DNA from: Agrobacterium vitis
Lineage (GTDB): Bacteria > Pseudomonadota > Alphaproteobacteria > Rhizobiales > Rhizobiaceae
NCBI RefSeq assembly: GCF_013426735.1
Contig: NZ_AP023273.1
Coordinates: forward strand, 682,001 to 746,000
Direction: 5' to 3'
Length of the DNA stretch: 64,000 nucleotides
In this document: positions 1 to 9,236 of the stretch, piece by piece
Position numbering within the stretch: the first letter of the stretch is position 1
How the letters are laid out: each line of letters opens with the position of its first letter
The notes under the pieces: generated by a model
Told to the model about the DNA's origin: nothing
The model's database searches: none
The model's input: the letters and a program-made list of their open reading frames with translations, nothing else
Translations under genes and position numbers: made by a program

Positions 1-775
1 TATCCAGCAGCGACTTGAACAGGCGCGATACGCTCTGGAGCGATCGGTCGATATTTTCAACCATTTGCAGTTCTTTCGGCTGCAGGTTGGCATCGCGCAG
101 ACAAGCAGTGAACAAACTGATGGCATGGATCGGTTGCCGAAGGTCATGGCTCGCTTGCGCCAGGAACCGCGATTTCGACAAGCTGGCCTCCTGGGCAATT
201 TCATAGGCTTTGCGCAATCGTCCAAGCAAAGCATAGATATAGGCGGGTACGAGGACGGTCGTGGCCACCAACGTGAGGACCATGAACGGATTTTCGCGCC
301 AATAGGCATTGAAGTAAGTGATAATGCCAATCCCGGCGAGCGTGGCTGCCGTTGAAATTTTGAGATATGCTGGTCCAAAGCGCAGACCGTTGCCGACTGT
401 CACCCACAACATGATGGCAAACAGCGGCAGAAACGTTTGACCTCCAACGGCAATGGTAAAGGTCAGAGCACCAAGGTCATGGGTAATGGTAATAGCGCGG
501 CGCACTCTGTTTTCGCCGGGCCAACGTGCTATCCACCAGTATGCCGCAAGAGAAAACAGAAAATAATAGCTGAGAAGAGGCACGACGCTCCATGCCTCGA
601 CCGGTGTCGCTCCGATTATTATCGCTGGCAGAACGTAACTGATTGCCCCGGTGACAATAATAATACGAACCAGCGCTTGCGCCTTCTCCGTATCAAACTC
701 TTCATCCGCTCGACCACTACGCACCGGCGCCTTGATACGAAAGGCAGTCTTCATCACGTTGCGAAAGTCGATCAT
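1..775 (-). CDS. Sensor histidine kinase, N-terminal part (RpfC-like, cut by window edge)
   Basis: Reading the minus strand from an ATG at 775 gives 258 residues before the window ends. The first ~185 residues are an integral membrane domain with several hydrophobic helices and the stretch AVGGQTFLPLF...WVTVGNGLRFG, which is typical of RpfC-like kinases. A linker leads to a HisKA dimerisation domain with SHDLRQPIHA, whose His210 should be the phosphate acceptor. An in-frame TAA three codons upstream fixes the start. The ATPase domain and any receiver domain lie outside the window, so it could be a plain or a hybrid kinase. The signal is unknown. It reads in the same direction as paoC upstream, with a hairpin between them. 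Confidence 0.85.
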   Translation of the reverse strand, partial: MIDFRNVMKTAFRIKAPVRSGRADEEFDTEKAQALVRIIIVTGAISYVLPAIIIGATPVEAWSVVPLLSYYFLFSLAAYWWIARWPGENRVRRAITITHDLGALTFTIAVGGQTFLPLFAIMLWVTVGNGLRFGPAYLKISTAATLAGIGIITYFNAYWRENPFMVLTLVATTVLVPAYIYALLGRLRKAYEIAQEASLSKSRFLAQASHDLRQPIHAISLFTACLRDANLQPKELQMVENIDRSLQSVSRLFKSLLD

Positions 776-1073
776 GTGCCGTTACCCGTTCATCGACAAG
801 GCCTTACCCCGGTTCGCACGGAAACGATCATCTGGCTAGTAGCACATATGGACTGTGGATCGGAACAAGCGTTGCTCCAAATGCTGCGCACGAGTCCGTC
901 AAGCTCTAAAGTAAAGGGATGAGAAGAGCCATTTTTCATTGGCCCTTCTCATAACAAGCTGGGGCGAGCGAGCTATTCAGCAGGCGAAAATCATGCCTGT
1001 CATGAGACCCTCGCCAAGCAAAACACCAGCGCCGAAACGCTCACAAACACTGTCGGACAAGCTCAACTCGACA
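776..1073. other. Intergenic region between paoC and the sensor kinase
   Basis: About 300 bases without a convincing gene on either strand. It contains the hairpin described separately and presumably the kinase promoter. I see no clear operator. Confidence 0.6.
919..952 (-). terminator. Hairpin downstream of paoABC, probable terminator
   Basis: Arms ATGAGAAGaGCCA and TTGGCcCTTCTCAT pair over about 12 bases around a short loop. On the minus strand the hairpin follows the paoC stop by ~120 bases and is trailed by a weak T-rich stretch (CCCTTTACTTT). It may end paoABC transcription before the kinase gene. Confidence 0.5.
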
Positions 1074-3272
1074 TCAGGCAATGTCAGGCAAGCCACCGAT
1101 CAGTTTATCGAGCGTGATCGGATAGTGCCGCACCCGAACGCCCGTCGCGTTGTAGATGGCATTGGCGATTGCCGCAGAGACACCACAGAGCCCGAGTTCC
1201 CCGATACCCTTTGCCTTCATCGGCGATGACATCGGATCGGTTTCGTCCATGAAGATAACCTCCTGAGGCGGAATGTCCGCATGAACCGGGACCTCATATC
1301 CGGCAAGGTCGTGATTGACGAAAAAGCCTCGCTTTGCATCGACCACCAGTTCTTCCGACAGGGCGCCTCCGGCTCCCATGGTCATTGCACCGATCACCTG
1401 GCTGCGCGCCGTAATCGGATTGAGGATACGACCAGCCGCGCACACCGCCAACATGCGCCGAATGCGTGTTTCGCCAGTGGCGACATCGACGCCAACCTCG
1501 ACAAAATGCGCACCGAAGGTGGATTGCTGATGCGTCTTGGTGAGATCGCCCCACTCCATCGTATCTTCGCCGACCAGACCGTCAGGGCCAGCGGCCTCGG
1601 CAAGGAGAACCGACCGGTTTCCAGCTTTGACGACACCATCCTCGAAGACAATATCATCGGAATTGAACCCAAGTTTTTGGGTAATGGCCTCACGAAGCTT
1701 GACGCACGCCGCATAAACGCCCGATGTCGCCGAATTGGCCCCGAACTGGCCACCGGAACCCGCCGAAATCGGGAACCGAGAGTCTCCGAGATGCACGGCG
1801 ACTTTATCGACATCAACGCCCATCATTTCCGCGGCGGTCTGGGCGATGATCGTGTAACTGCCGGTTCCGATATCGGTCATGTCGGTCTCGACTGTAACAA
1901 CGCCCTGGTTATCGAGTTTGACCCGAGCGCCGGAAGGAAGGACCATGTTGTCGCGGAACGCGGCGGCGACGCCCATCCCGATCAACCAATTGCCCTGCCT
2001 GCGAGATCCGGCCTTCGGTCGATTATCCCAACCAAAGCGATCGGCACCGCGCTTCAGACAACCAATCAGGTCCCGATGCGAGAATGGGCGCTCGGGATTT
2101 TCCGGGTCGACCTGGGTGTCATTGGCGATGCGAAACGCGATCGGGTCCATGCCAACCTTTTCGGCCATTTCATCCACGGCAATTTCCAGCGCCATCAGGC
2201 CGGGCGCCTCGCCAGGAGCCCGCATGGCGTTGCCCTCTGGAAGATCGAGGGTCGCAAGACGCATGGCCGTCATCCGGTTTGCGCCGGCATAAAGAAGCCG
2301 CGTTTGATTGACCGCCACCTCAGGACCACCTCCGGCAAGATCGCCTGACCAGCTCTCATGCGCGATGGCAGTGATCTTTCCGTCCCGCTCAGCGCCGATG
2401 CGGATGCGCTGGATCGTTGCCGGACGGTGGGTGGTGTTATTGATCACCAATGGACGCGGCAGGGCGACTTTGACAGGTCGTTTCGCCGCCCTTGCCGCGA
2501 AGGCGGCCAAGACAGCGTCGGCCCGGAGAAACAGCTTGCCGCCGAATCCGCCGCCGATAAACGGCGACATCAAGTGGATCTTCTCCTTGTCAACGCCGAG
2601 GGTTGTGGCGAGATCAGAGCGCCACCAATCGATCATCTGGCTGGATGTCCACACGGTCACCTCATCACCATCCCACGCGGCGATCGAAGCATGCGGTTCC
2701 ATCATCGCATGAGATTGGTCAGGCGTTGTATAGGATTGCTCGATGGTGACTGGAGCGGATCGGAAGGATGTTTCAAAATCGCCGACTGCCGTGTCGGGCT
2801 TTTGGGACTCATCCGGCTTTTTGGCCGTCTCTCGCGCCGCACTGAGATCAAATGTCCCCTTCTCCTCATCATAGTCCACTTTGATCAGTGCAGCAGCAGC
2901 CCGCGCCTGCTCGAAAGTCTCCGCGACCACGACGGCGATTGCCTGATGATAATGCTGAACTTCATCGCCACCGAACAGGTTTGCAGTATTGAACTTGCCC
3001 TTCTCGCGCTTACCGACATCCAGAGTTGTCACCACAGAAATCACGCCATCAGCTTTCCTGGCTGCTGTTACATCCATGGCTTTGATCCGGCCTTTGGCAA
3101 TCGCTGCCCCAACCGGGTAGCCATAGGCATAACGCGTGTTTGGATCCCGCCACTCATAGGCATACATCGCCCGACCGGTTGTCTTCAATTGACCATCGAT
3201 GCGGTGAATCGGCTGACCGACGACCTTGAGGCGGTCGATTGGATTGGTTGTTGCAGGTGTATCGAACTTCAT
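1074..3272 (-). CDS. paoC: Molybdopterin-binding subunit of a PaoABC-type aldehyde oxidase
   Basis: 732 residues, close to the usual length of PaoC/YagR. It is the large subunit of the xanthine oxidase family and carries the molybdopterin cytosine dinucleotide cofactor for hydroxylation of aldehydes to acids. Visible family motifs are the GGGFGGK loop, SAGSGGQFG, and GIGELGLCG near the C-terminus. Glu692 in that last motif is the expected catalytic base and has the same number as reported for E. coli PaoC. It starts 3 bases after the FAD subunit ends, so the three subunits form one transcript. No XdhC/PaoD maturation factor follows; that chaperone must be encoded elsewhere. The substrate is probably an aromatic or other aldehyde, by analogy only. 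Confidence 0.93.
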   Translation of the reverse strand: MKFDTPATTNPIDRLKVVGQPIHRIDGQLKTTGRAMYAYEWRDPNTRYAYGYPVGAAIAKGRIKAMDVTAARKADGVISVVTTLDVGKREKGKFNTANLFGGDEVQHYHQAIAVVVAETFEQARAAAALIKVDYDEEKGTFDLSAARETAKKPDESQKPDTAVGDFETSFRSAPVTIEQSYTTPDQSHAMMEPHASIAAWDGDEVTVWTSSQMIDWWRSDLATTLGVDKEKIHLMSPFIGGGFGGKLFLRADAVLAAFAARAAKRPVKVALPRPLVINNTTHRPATIQRIRIGAERDGKITAIAHESWSGDLAGGGPEVAVNQTRLLYAGANRMTAMRLATLDLPEGNAMRAPGEAPGLMALEIAVDEMAEKVGMDPIAFRIANDTQVDPENPERPFSHRDLIGCLKRGADRFGWDNRPKAGSRRQGNWLIGMGVAAAFRDNMVLPSGARVKLDNQGVVTVETDMTDIGTGSYTIIAQTAAEMMGVDVDKVAVHLGDSRFPISAGSGGQFGANSATSGVYAACVKLREAITQKLGFNSDDIVFEDGVVKAGNRSVLLAEAAGPDGLVGEDTMEWGDLTKTHQQSTFGAHFVEVGVDVATGETRIRRMLAVCAAGRILNPITARSQVIGAMTMGAGGALSEELVVDAKRGFFVNHDLAGYEVPVHADIPPQEVIFMDETDPMSSPMKAKGIGELGLCGVSAAIANAIYNATGVRVRHYPITLDKLIGGLPDIA

Positions 3273-3275
3273 GGG

Positions 3276-4226
3276 TCACCCCCTTGCTTCGGAAAGGACA
3301 GCGCCAAGCGTACGCTCGACAAGATCGACCTTGAACCGGTTCTGTTCAGTCGGACGGGCATCGGCGAGAATGGCTTTCGCCGCATCGCGCGCGCCTCTTG
3401 GCAGTTCCGCTTCCGCGGCTTCGATCCGCCAGGGCTTATGAGCGACACCACCGACGGCAACACGCCCCGTACCATCCGCTTGAATGACAGCGCCGACTGA
3501 AATCAGCGCAAACGCATAGGACGCCCGGTCCCTGACCTTTCGATAGATATGCTTTCCGCCGATCGGTGGTGGAAGCAGGACGGCGGTCACGAATTCGCCG
3601 CGCTCCAATACGCTTTCGATATGCGGGGTCTCTCCCGGAAGACGATGGAAATCAGCAATCGGAATAGATCGGCGGCTGCCATCTGCTTTTACTGTTTCAA
3701 TGGTCGCATCGAGTGCCCGCATGGCGATTGCCATATCGCTAGGATGGGTGGCGATGCAGGCATCACTCACCCCGACAACCCCATGTTGACGGCTGAAACC
3801 GCCAATGGCCGAGCAGCCGCTGCCCGGCTGACGCTTGTTGCACGGCTGGTTCGGATCATAGAAATACGGACAGCGGGTGCGCTGCAACAGGTTACCGGCC
3901 GTGGTCGCCTTATTGCGAAGCTGGCCGGAGGCACCGGCAACCAGGGCTCGTGACAACAGTCCATAGTCGCGGCGAACAGTCGTGTGCGCGGCAAGATCGG
4001 TGTTTCGCACGAGGGCACCGATGCGCAGACCGCCGTCATCAGTGGATTCGATTTTATCGAGACCAAGTCCATTGACATCAATGATATGGGTTGGCGTTTC
4101 GATCTCGAGTTTCATCAGATCGAGCAGGTTGGTGCCGCCAGCGATAAACCTGGCGTCTGGGTTGGCAGCAGCCGTCTTCACTGCCGCCTCGATCGAGGGC
4201 GCGCGCTCAAAGGTGAAAGCTTTCAT
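3276..4226 (-). CDS. paoB: FAD-binding subunit of aldehyde oxidase
   Basis: 316 residues of the CO dehydrogenase flavoprotein/YagS family. The FAD motif [12 protein letters not shown] lies at residues 28-39 and [15 protein letters not shown] near 110. Four cysteines (119, 129, 138, 157) sit in an inserted loop containing [12 protein letters not shown]. coli PaoB is known to bind an extra [4Fe-4S] cluster in such a loop, so the same is likely here. The subunit passes electrons from the 2Fe-2S clusters to FAD. Its ATG overlaps the stop of paoA (ATGA), which points to translational coupling. Confidence 0.93.
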   Translation of the reverse strand: MKAFTFERAPSIEAAVKTAAANPDARFIAGGTNLLDLMKLEIETPTHIIDVNGLGLDKIESTDDGGLRIGALVRNTDLAAHTTVRRDYGLLSRALVAGASGQLRNKATTAGNLLQRTRCPYFYDPNQPCNKRQPGSGCSAIGGFSRQHGVVGVSDACIATHPSDMAIAMRALDATIETVKADGSRRSIPIADFHRLPGETPHIESVLERGEFVTAVLLPPPIGGKHIYRKVRDRASYAFALISVGAVIQADGTGRVAVGGVAHKPWRIEAAEAELPRGARDAAKAILADARPTEQNRFKVDLVERTLGAVLSEARG

Positions 4227-4861
4227 GCCTTGATCCCTCCAACTTCAGAAATGGCATCGATAATGTTGGAATAGGCGCCACATCGACAGATATTTCCGCT
4301 CATCCGCTCGCGGATTTCGATGGCTGTCAATTGTGCAGGCCCGTTAAGGTCGGACGTCACGTGACTCGGGATATTCGTCTTGATTTCCTCAAGCACCGCT
4401 ATGGAGGAACAGATTTGGCCGGGCGTACAGTAGCCACACTGAAAACCATCATGCTTGACGAAGGCTGCCTGCATTGGATGAAGGTGGCCAGGCTGACCGA
4501 GGCCTTCGATCGTGGTGATCTCGTCGCCCTCATGCATAACGGCCAGCGTCAAACAGGCATTGATCCGCCGACCATCGACCATGACGGTGCACGCTCCGCA
4601 TTGACCATGGTCACAGCCCTTTTTCGTGCCCGTAAGATCCAGGTGCTCCCGTAGAGCGTCGAGAAGGGTCGTGCGGTTATCGACCTCAATCTCACGGCGC
4701 GCTCCATTGACGTTTAGCGTCACAGGTGTCGTTAATTTCATCTTGTCTCCTGCAGGCTGTGCTGCCACGCTCCTTTCGCCGGCTCCTGTGACCACGGCCG
4801 CTACAGCCGATGAGATAAGAAGATCCCGGCGGGAAAGATCCATTTGGTTGCTGTTCGACAT
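4223..4861 (-). CDS. paoA: 2Fe-2S subunit of aldehyde oxidase with Tat signal
   Basis: 212 residues. The N-terminus has a twin-arginine motif, SRRDLL (residues 10-15), then a hydrophobic Ala/Val stretch, so the folded complex is probably exported to the periplasm as in E. coli. The first [2Fe-2S] cluster uses C83, C88, C91 and C103 ([10 protein letters not shown]...NAC). The second uses C142, C145, C192 and C194 (CGYC, CRC). It is the first gene of the paoABC operon and its end overlaps paoB. A 424-base upstream region should hold the promoter; I recognise no dedicated regulator next to it. Confidence 0.94.
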   Translation of the reverse strand: MSNSNQMDLSRRDLLISSAVAAVVTGAGERSVAAQPAGDKMKLTTPVTLNVNGARREIEVDNRTTLLDALREHLDLTGTKKGCDHGQCGACTVMVDGRRINACLTLAVMHEGDEITTIEGLGQPGHLHPMQAAFVKHDGFQCGYCTPGQICSSIAVLEEIKTNIPSHVTSDLNGPAQLTAIEIRERMSGNICRCGAYSNIIDAISEVGGIKA

Positions 4862-5285
4862 GTCCGCTCCCCTTTGCGGTGACGTGGAATGAGGTCAAGA
4901 CCACAGAACTCTTGCGTCATTTTCTAACGTAGGGTTGCGGACTTTCACGATGAGGTGCTGTTCACGAAATGAACTTGTCGCTCCGTTTCCTAAATGGAGG
5001 TCCGGCAGGATAGTTCCCGCGATGGCGATATGAATGCAACGCCAAGGCGCATGCCACGAATGTGGTCAGGTCGGTTGGAGCGCCGTGCGGTTTATAAAAC
5101 GCACGGCGCTCCAACGTCCATCAATTGCAGATAAACTCATAGGGCCTGAGGTCCCTGAATGTCTTCCTCGCCAAAAACTCTAGGCATCAATGATCGGCCT
5201 GCGGCAAGCGTGACATGGCAGGGCGCTGAAGACGTCATGGTAACACACGAGATCAAACAGCTTGTCTGCCGTTCGATACCACAAT
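4862..5285. other. Intergenic region between transglutaminase-like gene and paoA
   Basis: No gene seen. It contains a family-B palindrome (5075-5114) and must carry the paoABC promoter near its left end. Confidence 0.6.
5075..5114. repeat. Palindromic intergenic repeat, family B
   Basis: A 40-base inverted repeat with a single mismatch. Each arm contains GAGCGCCGTGCG and the centre is TTTATAAAAC. The same core (GCGTTTTA..AAAACGC) recurs at 34033, 38216 and 41133. It lies 3' of the transglutaminase-like gene at 5286 and could fold into a very stable RNA hairpin. Confidence 0.75.
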
Positions 5286-6089
5286 CTATAACTCGATGGT
5301 TGTCACTTCAAATTGCGTCAAGATAGCCGGGCCAAAGGCAGTTGAAAGCGCCACGTCCGTGGCATCCCGTCCGATGGCCATGAGGATGCGGCCGATCCGG
5401 GGCTTGTTGTGTCGGGCATCAACCGTATGCCAGCGACCGCCGAGATAGACTTCAAACCATGCACTGAAATCCATCGGGTTCGGATCATCAGGCACGCCGA
5501 TATCCCCCAGATACCCGGTGCAATAACGCGCCGGAATATTCATGCAACGGCATAGCGTAATCGCAAGATGCGCAAAATCGCGGCAAACGCCGGTTCGATC
5601 GGTAAAACCTCCGAAAGCCGTGCGGAGAAGATCAGCCTTCTGATAGTTGAAGGTGATGTGATTGTGGACGAAATCCAGGATCGCCTTCACCCGCGGCCAG
5701 CCCAAAGGGGTAAAGGAAAAGGTCTTCCAGGCGAAATCGGACAGACGATCCGTATCGCAATACCGGCTGCCGAGCAGAAAGACGAGCACCTCATCTGGAA
5801 GATCCTTGATGTCATGCTGCCACGCATTCTCAGGCACCGGATCTGGAAGACCGCCATCATAGATCTCGAATTCCGTAGAAATCGTCGTCAGTCCCGGCGG
5901 TGCGACGATGCGGCTACAAGCATTACCAAAGCCATCGAAATAACCCCAAGCCTCAATCGGCCGGTCGAAACTCAGGACCTGATCCTGCAGAAGATCGGTG
6001 CGACGGGATGGATGGATATTGAGCACCAGCAGCATAGCCGTCTCTTGCTGGCATTCGTAACCTATGCGAAATCCCGCGCGTATTTTCAT
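5286..6089 (-). CDS. Transglutaminase-like protein, histidine position changed
   Basis: 267 residues from the ATG at 6089, chosen because AGGA lies about 12 bases upstream; an in-frame start at 6182 exists without such a site. The transglutaminase-core cysteine is C169 in GVCRDFAH and the aspartate is D224 in VDARHN. The usual HAW motif before the aspartate reads SAW (Ser209), so the classical Cys-His-Asp triad looks incomplete. Some members of this subfamily have a similar change, as I recall, so it may be a normal variant with another acid/base or a non-catalytic form. No signal peptide is visible. It lies 93 bases downstream of a related gene with a full triad. Confidence 0.8.
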   Translation of the reverse strand: MKIRAGFRIGYECQQETAMLLVLNIHPSRRTDLLQDQVLSFDRPIEAWGYFDGFGNACSRIVAPPGLTTISTEFEIYDGGLPDPVPENAWQHDIKDLPDEVLVFLLGSRYCDTDRLSDFAWKTFSFTPLGWPRVKAILDFVHNHITFNYQKADLLRTAFGGFTDRTGVCRDFAHLAITLCRCMNIPARYCTGYLGDIGVPDDPNPMDFSAWFEVYLGGRWHTVDARHNKPRIGRILMAIGRDATDVALSTAFGPAILTQFEVTTIEL

Positions 6090-6182
6090 GATGAATAGGC
6101 ATCCTTTGATAAAAAACTTCGGACATGCGGGCTGCGAATGTTCGTTAAGGCAGCAAACGCTCAGGCGACCGAGCTGTTCCAT

Positions 6183-7076
6183 CTATGCTGCAGTATCGCT
6201 CAGCTCATCGGTTGTAACGTTGACCTGGACGGACATCGTGTCGAAATCCGACGCGTCGCCATCGTAGCTTCCGGAAAGCGGCACCGCTTGTTTTGGGTCA
6301 CGCGCCACACCGACACGGATAAGATCGCGGTTTCCGACAATCCCGTTGGTGGGATCGAATTCCACCCATCCGGCACCGGGAAGATAGACCTGGCACCAGG
6401 CATGGGTGGAGCCACCGCCAAGCTTGGTTGAGCCGTCGCGGTCGGGTACATAGATATAGCCTGTAACGAAACGGGCAGCGAGCCCGAGCGACCGAGCCGC
6501 CTCCATCATCAGCAGCGCAAAATCACGGCACGTGCCACGGCGAAGCCGGAGCGTCTCAAGCGGCGTCTGCGTTCCATGCTCCAAGCGCCGAGCGTAGATG
6601 AAACTCTCGTGGATCGCATAACAAAGGGTCATCAACAGGCGACCAGTTTCGGTCGGCTGACCGATCCGCACGAACTGCCGTGTCCATCTGCCAACCTCAT
6701 CGTCTGGATCCGCAAAATGCCGTTTGATTGTCCGTTCCAGGTCAACCACTTCCTCCGGATCATATGCGAAAGGGTAGTGGAGAGCTTCTGCATCGATCTG
6801 CAGATCCATTTCAACCTGCTGGGTATGGTCCAGGCGGATATTTGTCCCAAAGCAGAGTTCCCGCGCCTTGCCGGTAAACCCCACCAGCGCAACGCAATTG
6901 CCAAACACATCATGGATCCACCTGACATAATCGGGTTTTGGACTGACATCCAGATGAGAACTCAGAAGTGTCTGGTCAAAACTGTCCCGCGGCCGGAACA
7001 TCAATCTGTGCTCACCGAATTCGACCGGTCTCTTATACCGATATGAGGTAATATGCCGGACAGAAAATATCGTCAT
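6183..7076 (-). CDS. Transglutaminase-like cysteine protease-fold protein with intact triad
   Basis: 297 residues. The N-terminal ~150 residues match the bacterial transglutaminase-like N-terminal region (SVRHITSYRYKRPVEFGEHRLMFRPRD is split here only as SYRY...EHRLMFRPR). The catalytic core shows C183 (RGTCRDFALL), H225 (THAWCQVYLPG) and D241 (EFDPTNG), a complete triad. Such proteins are cytoplasmic peptidase- or amidase-like enzymes whose substrates are mostly unknown; they often sit with alpha-E or circularly permuted ATP-grasp genes, which are absent here. It is followed by the paralogue at 5286 and is probably co-transcribed with it. Confidence 0.88.
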   Translation of the reverse strand: MTIFSVRHITSYRYKRPVEFGEHRLMFRPRDSFDQTLLSSHLDVSPKPDYVRWIHDVFGNCVALVGFTGKARELCFGTNIRLDHTQQVEMDLQIDAEALHYPFAYDPEEVVDLERTIKRHFADPDDEVGRWTRQFVRIGQPTETGRLLMTLCYAIHESFIYARRLEHGTQTPLETLRLRRGTCRDFALLMMEAARSLGLAARFVTGYIYVPDRDGSTKLGGGSTHAWCQVYLPGAGWVEFDPTNGIVGNRDLIRVGVARDPKQAVPLSGSYDGDASDFDTMSVQVNVTTDELSDTAA

Positions 7077-7273
7077 TCAATCGCCAAACTGGAGTAGCAA
7101 TGGCACAGAATATCGTGGAAAGCAGCACGACTGCTGTAACACGCCCATCGTCTTATCCAGGCATTAGACTCCACCAACGGCTTTGCTGCAACGGATATTC
7201 CTGAGATACGGCGTGTTTGCGCGTCTTTGATGTTTGATGCAAACAGGAGGCGAGCGGCTGAGACCATCCAAAG

Positions 7274-8812
7274 TCAACGGCTGTCGGGGCGCTTGGCGAT
7301 CGAAAGGAGATCAGGAGCTGTCTGGATACAGTCCCTTCCCGCCGCCTTGGCTGCATAAAGCGCCGCGTCAGCCTGCAGAAGGAGGTCCGTCTTGCGCAGG
7401 CCCGGCATCGATTTCAGATTGGCGGCACCGACGCTCACTGTGACGATGCGCTTTTCGCTTCCAACATGCTCGATGGCCAGAGTACGCACGGCTGTACAAA
7501 CAAGCCGAGCGACTGCCTCGGTTTCGGATATTGATGCGTTCGGCAACACGACGGTCAATTCCTCCCCACCATATCGCGCCACAATGCTTCCCGCAAATGA
7601 CCTGGACGTCGCATGAACCGTGTTGGCGACAATCTGAAGACATTTATCCCCGGCGGGATGGCCATAGGTGTCGTTATAAGCCTTGAACCAATCGACATCG
7701 ATAAGAAGAAGGCCAATATTGGCGCCCTGATCCTTGGCTCGGTCAAAAGCTTGATCCATGGACGCTTCCAAACCACGGCGGTTCATCAAACCAGTCAATT
7801 CGTCCGTATCGGCCAACGCCGACAAGCGATCGTTCAACTCGTGCAACCGCGCTTCTCGTTGGCAATGAAGAGTGATATCCGCGTAAACGATCATCGCCTC
7901 TCCCTCGCCTGTGATACGTGTTCTTGCCTCAATTGAACGTCCGTCGGCCAATTGGATCAAGCGATCGCTGGGCCGGAACAGGCCTTCCGCAACACGATCA
8001 ATGACAGGATCGACATTCGATTCCACCCGCGCTTCTTCATTACGGTCAAAGGATGTCCGCAAGATTTCCCGGATGTTTTTCCCGGGCACCCTGACATCCG
8101 CCGTTTCTTTGAAGATATCGAGGTATCTTTGATTGGTGAAAACCAACACCCCATCGCGGTCGAAAAGTGCCAAGCCATCCGCCATTGTCGCAAGCGCATC
8201 GGCGAGACGGATCTGTGCCGCGGCCAAATCCCTTTCAAGTCTCGTCCGCTTCATCTCCTGCGCAATGGCAAGAGCGGATAACAGAGTGGCTCCAAACAAG
8301 ACCACCATGAATGGACCGACAGTCACGACGATCAGATTGCCCCAGACCTCAAAGGGACGAACAAAGAAGAAGCCGGCTACCCCGCTGACTGCGACGAACA
8401 GAGCAAGTGCTGCGATCTGCGGGAAAGTCGGGATCTTGCCGCGAAGCAATCGGCTTGCGACGACACCGATGCATGCAGCCGCGATGATTTGCGGAATGCC
8501 AACCGTTATACCCATACCTCCGACCATCAATCGCCTGATAATTCCCACGATAAGCGGTGGAAAGGCCGCAATAGGGCCGCCGAAGAAACCCGATATAGCG
8601 AGAAATGTATACCGGGTGTCCAGGAAAACACCGTCGGTGAAGCGAAACGGCAAGGCCATGGTCGCGATCAACCCAACCGCCATAAGGCAGCCAAAAATCA
8701 ACGAAAGAGCGCGTGGTCCTTGGCAAGAAAGGTGTGGCCGGACGAATGTCCAGGTGGACGTTGTGATGGCAACGATTGCTAGGTTCGCAAGAAGTTCAGA
8801 CCAGGGATACAT
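7274..8812 (-). CDS. Membrane-bound diguanylate cyclase (5TM-PAS-GGDEF)
   Basis: 512 residues. Residues ~1-185 form a multi-helix sensor of the 5TM-5TMR_LYT type (DTRY...SGFFGGPIAAF). A PAS domain follows at ~200-325 (MADGLALFDRDGVLVF...) and a GGDEF domain at ~335-500. The active-site signature is GGEEL at 415-419, an accepted variant that should still make cyclic di-GMP from two GTP. The RxxD inhibitory site expected five residues before the signature is absent, so product feedback through that site is unlikely. The gene stands alone; the signal could be a small metabolite in the periplasm or membrane. Confidence 0.9.
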   Translation of the reverse strand: MYPWSELLANLAIVAITTSTWTFVRPHLSCQGPRALSLIFGCLMAVGLIATMALPFRFTDGVFLDTRYTFLAISGFFGGPIAAFPPLIVGIIRRLMVGGMGITVGIPQIIAAACIGVVASRLLRGKIPTFPQIAALALFVAVSGVAGFFFVRPFEVWGNLIVVTVGPFMVVLFGATLLSALAIAQEMKRTRLERDLAAAQIRLADALATMADGLALFDRDGVLVFTNQRYLDIFKETADVRVPGKNIREILRTSFDRNEEARVESNVDPVIDRVAEGLFRPSDRLIQLADGRSIEARTRITGEGEAMIVYADITLHCQREARLHELNDRLSALADTDELTGLMNRRGLEASMDQAFDRAKDQGANIGLLLIDVDWFKAYNDTYGHPAGDKCLQIVANTVHATSRSFAGSIVARYGGEELTVVLPNASISETEAVARLVCTAVRTLAIEHVGSEKRIVTVSVGAANLKSMPGLRKTDLLLQADAALYAAKAAGRDCIQTAPDLLSIAKRPDSR

Positions 8813-9016
8813 TCAGTGCTCGCACGGTGATGCGATATTTATATCCAACCGCCCTAAATAAAGCGATAGCGTGAATGGTTAAGAAGCTTTCGACCAAGGA
8901 TAGCGTTGGCGAGGGGTCCTGAAATCGAACGTTTTCTGGGTGACATCGTTACTGAGGACGGCGAAAATATCGACCTCAAGGAGGCTGTTTCCATCCTATC
9001 AAATTCAAATGGAAGT

Positions 9017-9040
9017 ATGATCGGTAATTTTGCCGATCAT
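9017..9040. other. Short hairpin (ATGATCGG / CCGATCAT)
   Basis: Eight-base perfect arms around an AT-rich loop, just left of the repeat copy. It may be a bidirectional terminator between the gene at 9237 and the diguanylate cyclase; no clear U-tract on either strand. Confidence 0.35.
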
Positions 9041-9054
9041 AAGAGTTTGTCAGG

Positions 9055-9142
9055 GAAAGGTGGAACCCGGTTTTCCCGAAAAGACAAACGAAAACAAGAG
9101 AGCATCGAGTCTGTCAGGTTCAATTTGAACCTGACAGACTCG
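9055..9142 (+). repeat. Palindromic intergenic repeat, family A (best copy)
   Basis: A leader, GGAAAGGTGGAACCCGGTT followed by TTCCCGAAAA and ACAAACGAAAACAA, leads into a perfect 37-base palindrome at 9106-9142 (arms CGAGTCTGTCAGGTTCAA). The same leader-plus-palindrome arrangement recurs at 27470, 39516, 43325 and 47640 in the same orientation. This copy lies 3' of the PLP-enzyme gene. Confidence 0.85.
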
Positions 9143-9236
9143 AGAGAGTAATCGCACAAAACCCCTGAAGGGTGCAGTAATCCAATCCCGCGATGCTGCC
9201 TTCAGCAACTCACAGACGAACAATGGACGGCGGTGA

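Larger units (their letters stand above)
8813..9236. other. Intergenic region with hairpin and family-A repeat
   Basis: No supported gene. A weak TTG-initiated reading frame of 81 codons runs into the repeat and has no recognisable features. The region holds a hairpin at 9017-9040 and a full repeat copy at 9055-9142. Confidence 0.6.

Noticed and set aside
1281..2348. 355-codon open frame on the + strand
   Set aside because: It is antisense to paoC, whose full-length family match is clear; the translation has no recognisable features.
8906..9151. 81-codon frame with TTG start
   Set aside because: Its second half is the family-A repeat leader and palindrome, and it has no ribosome site or family features.
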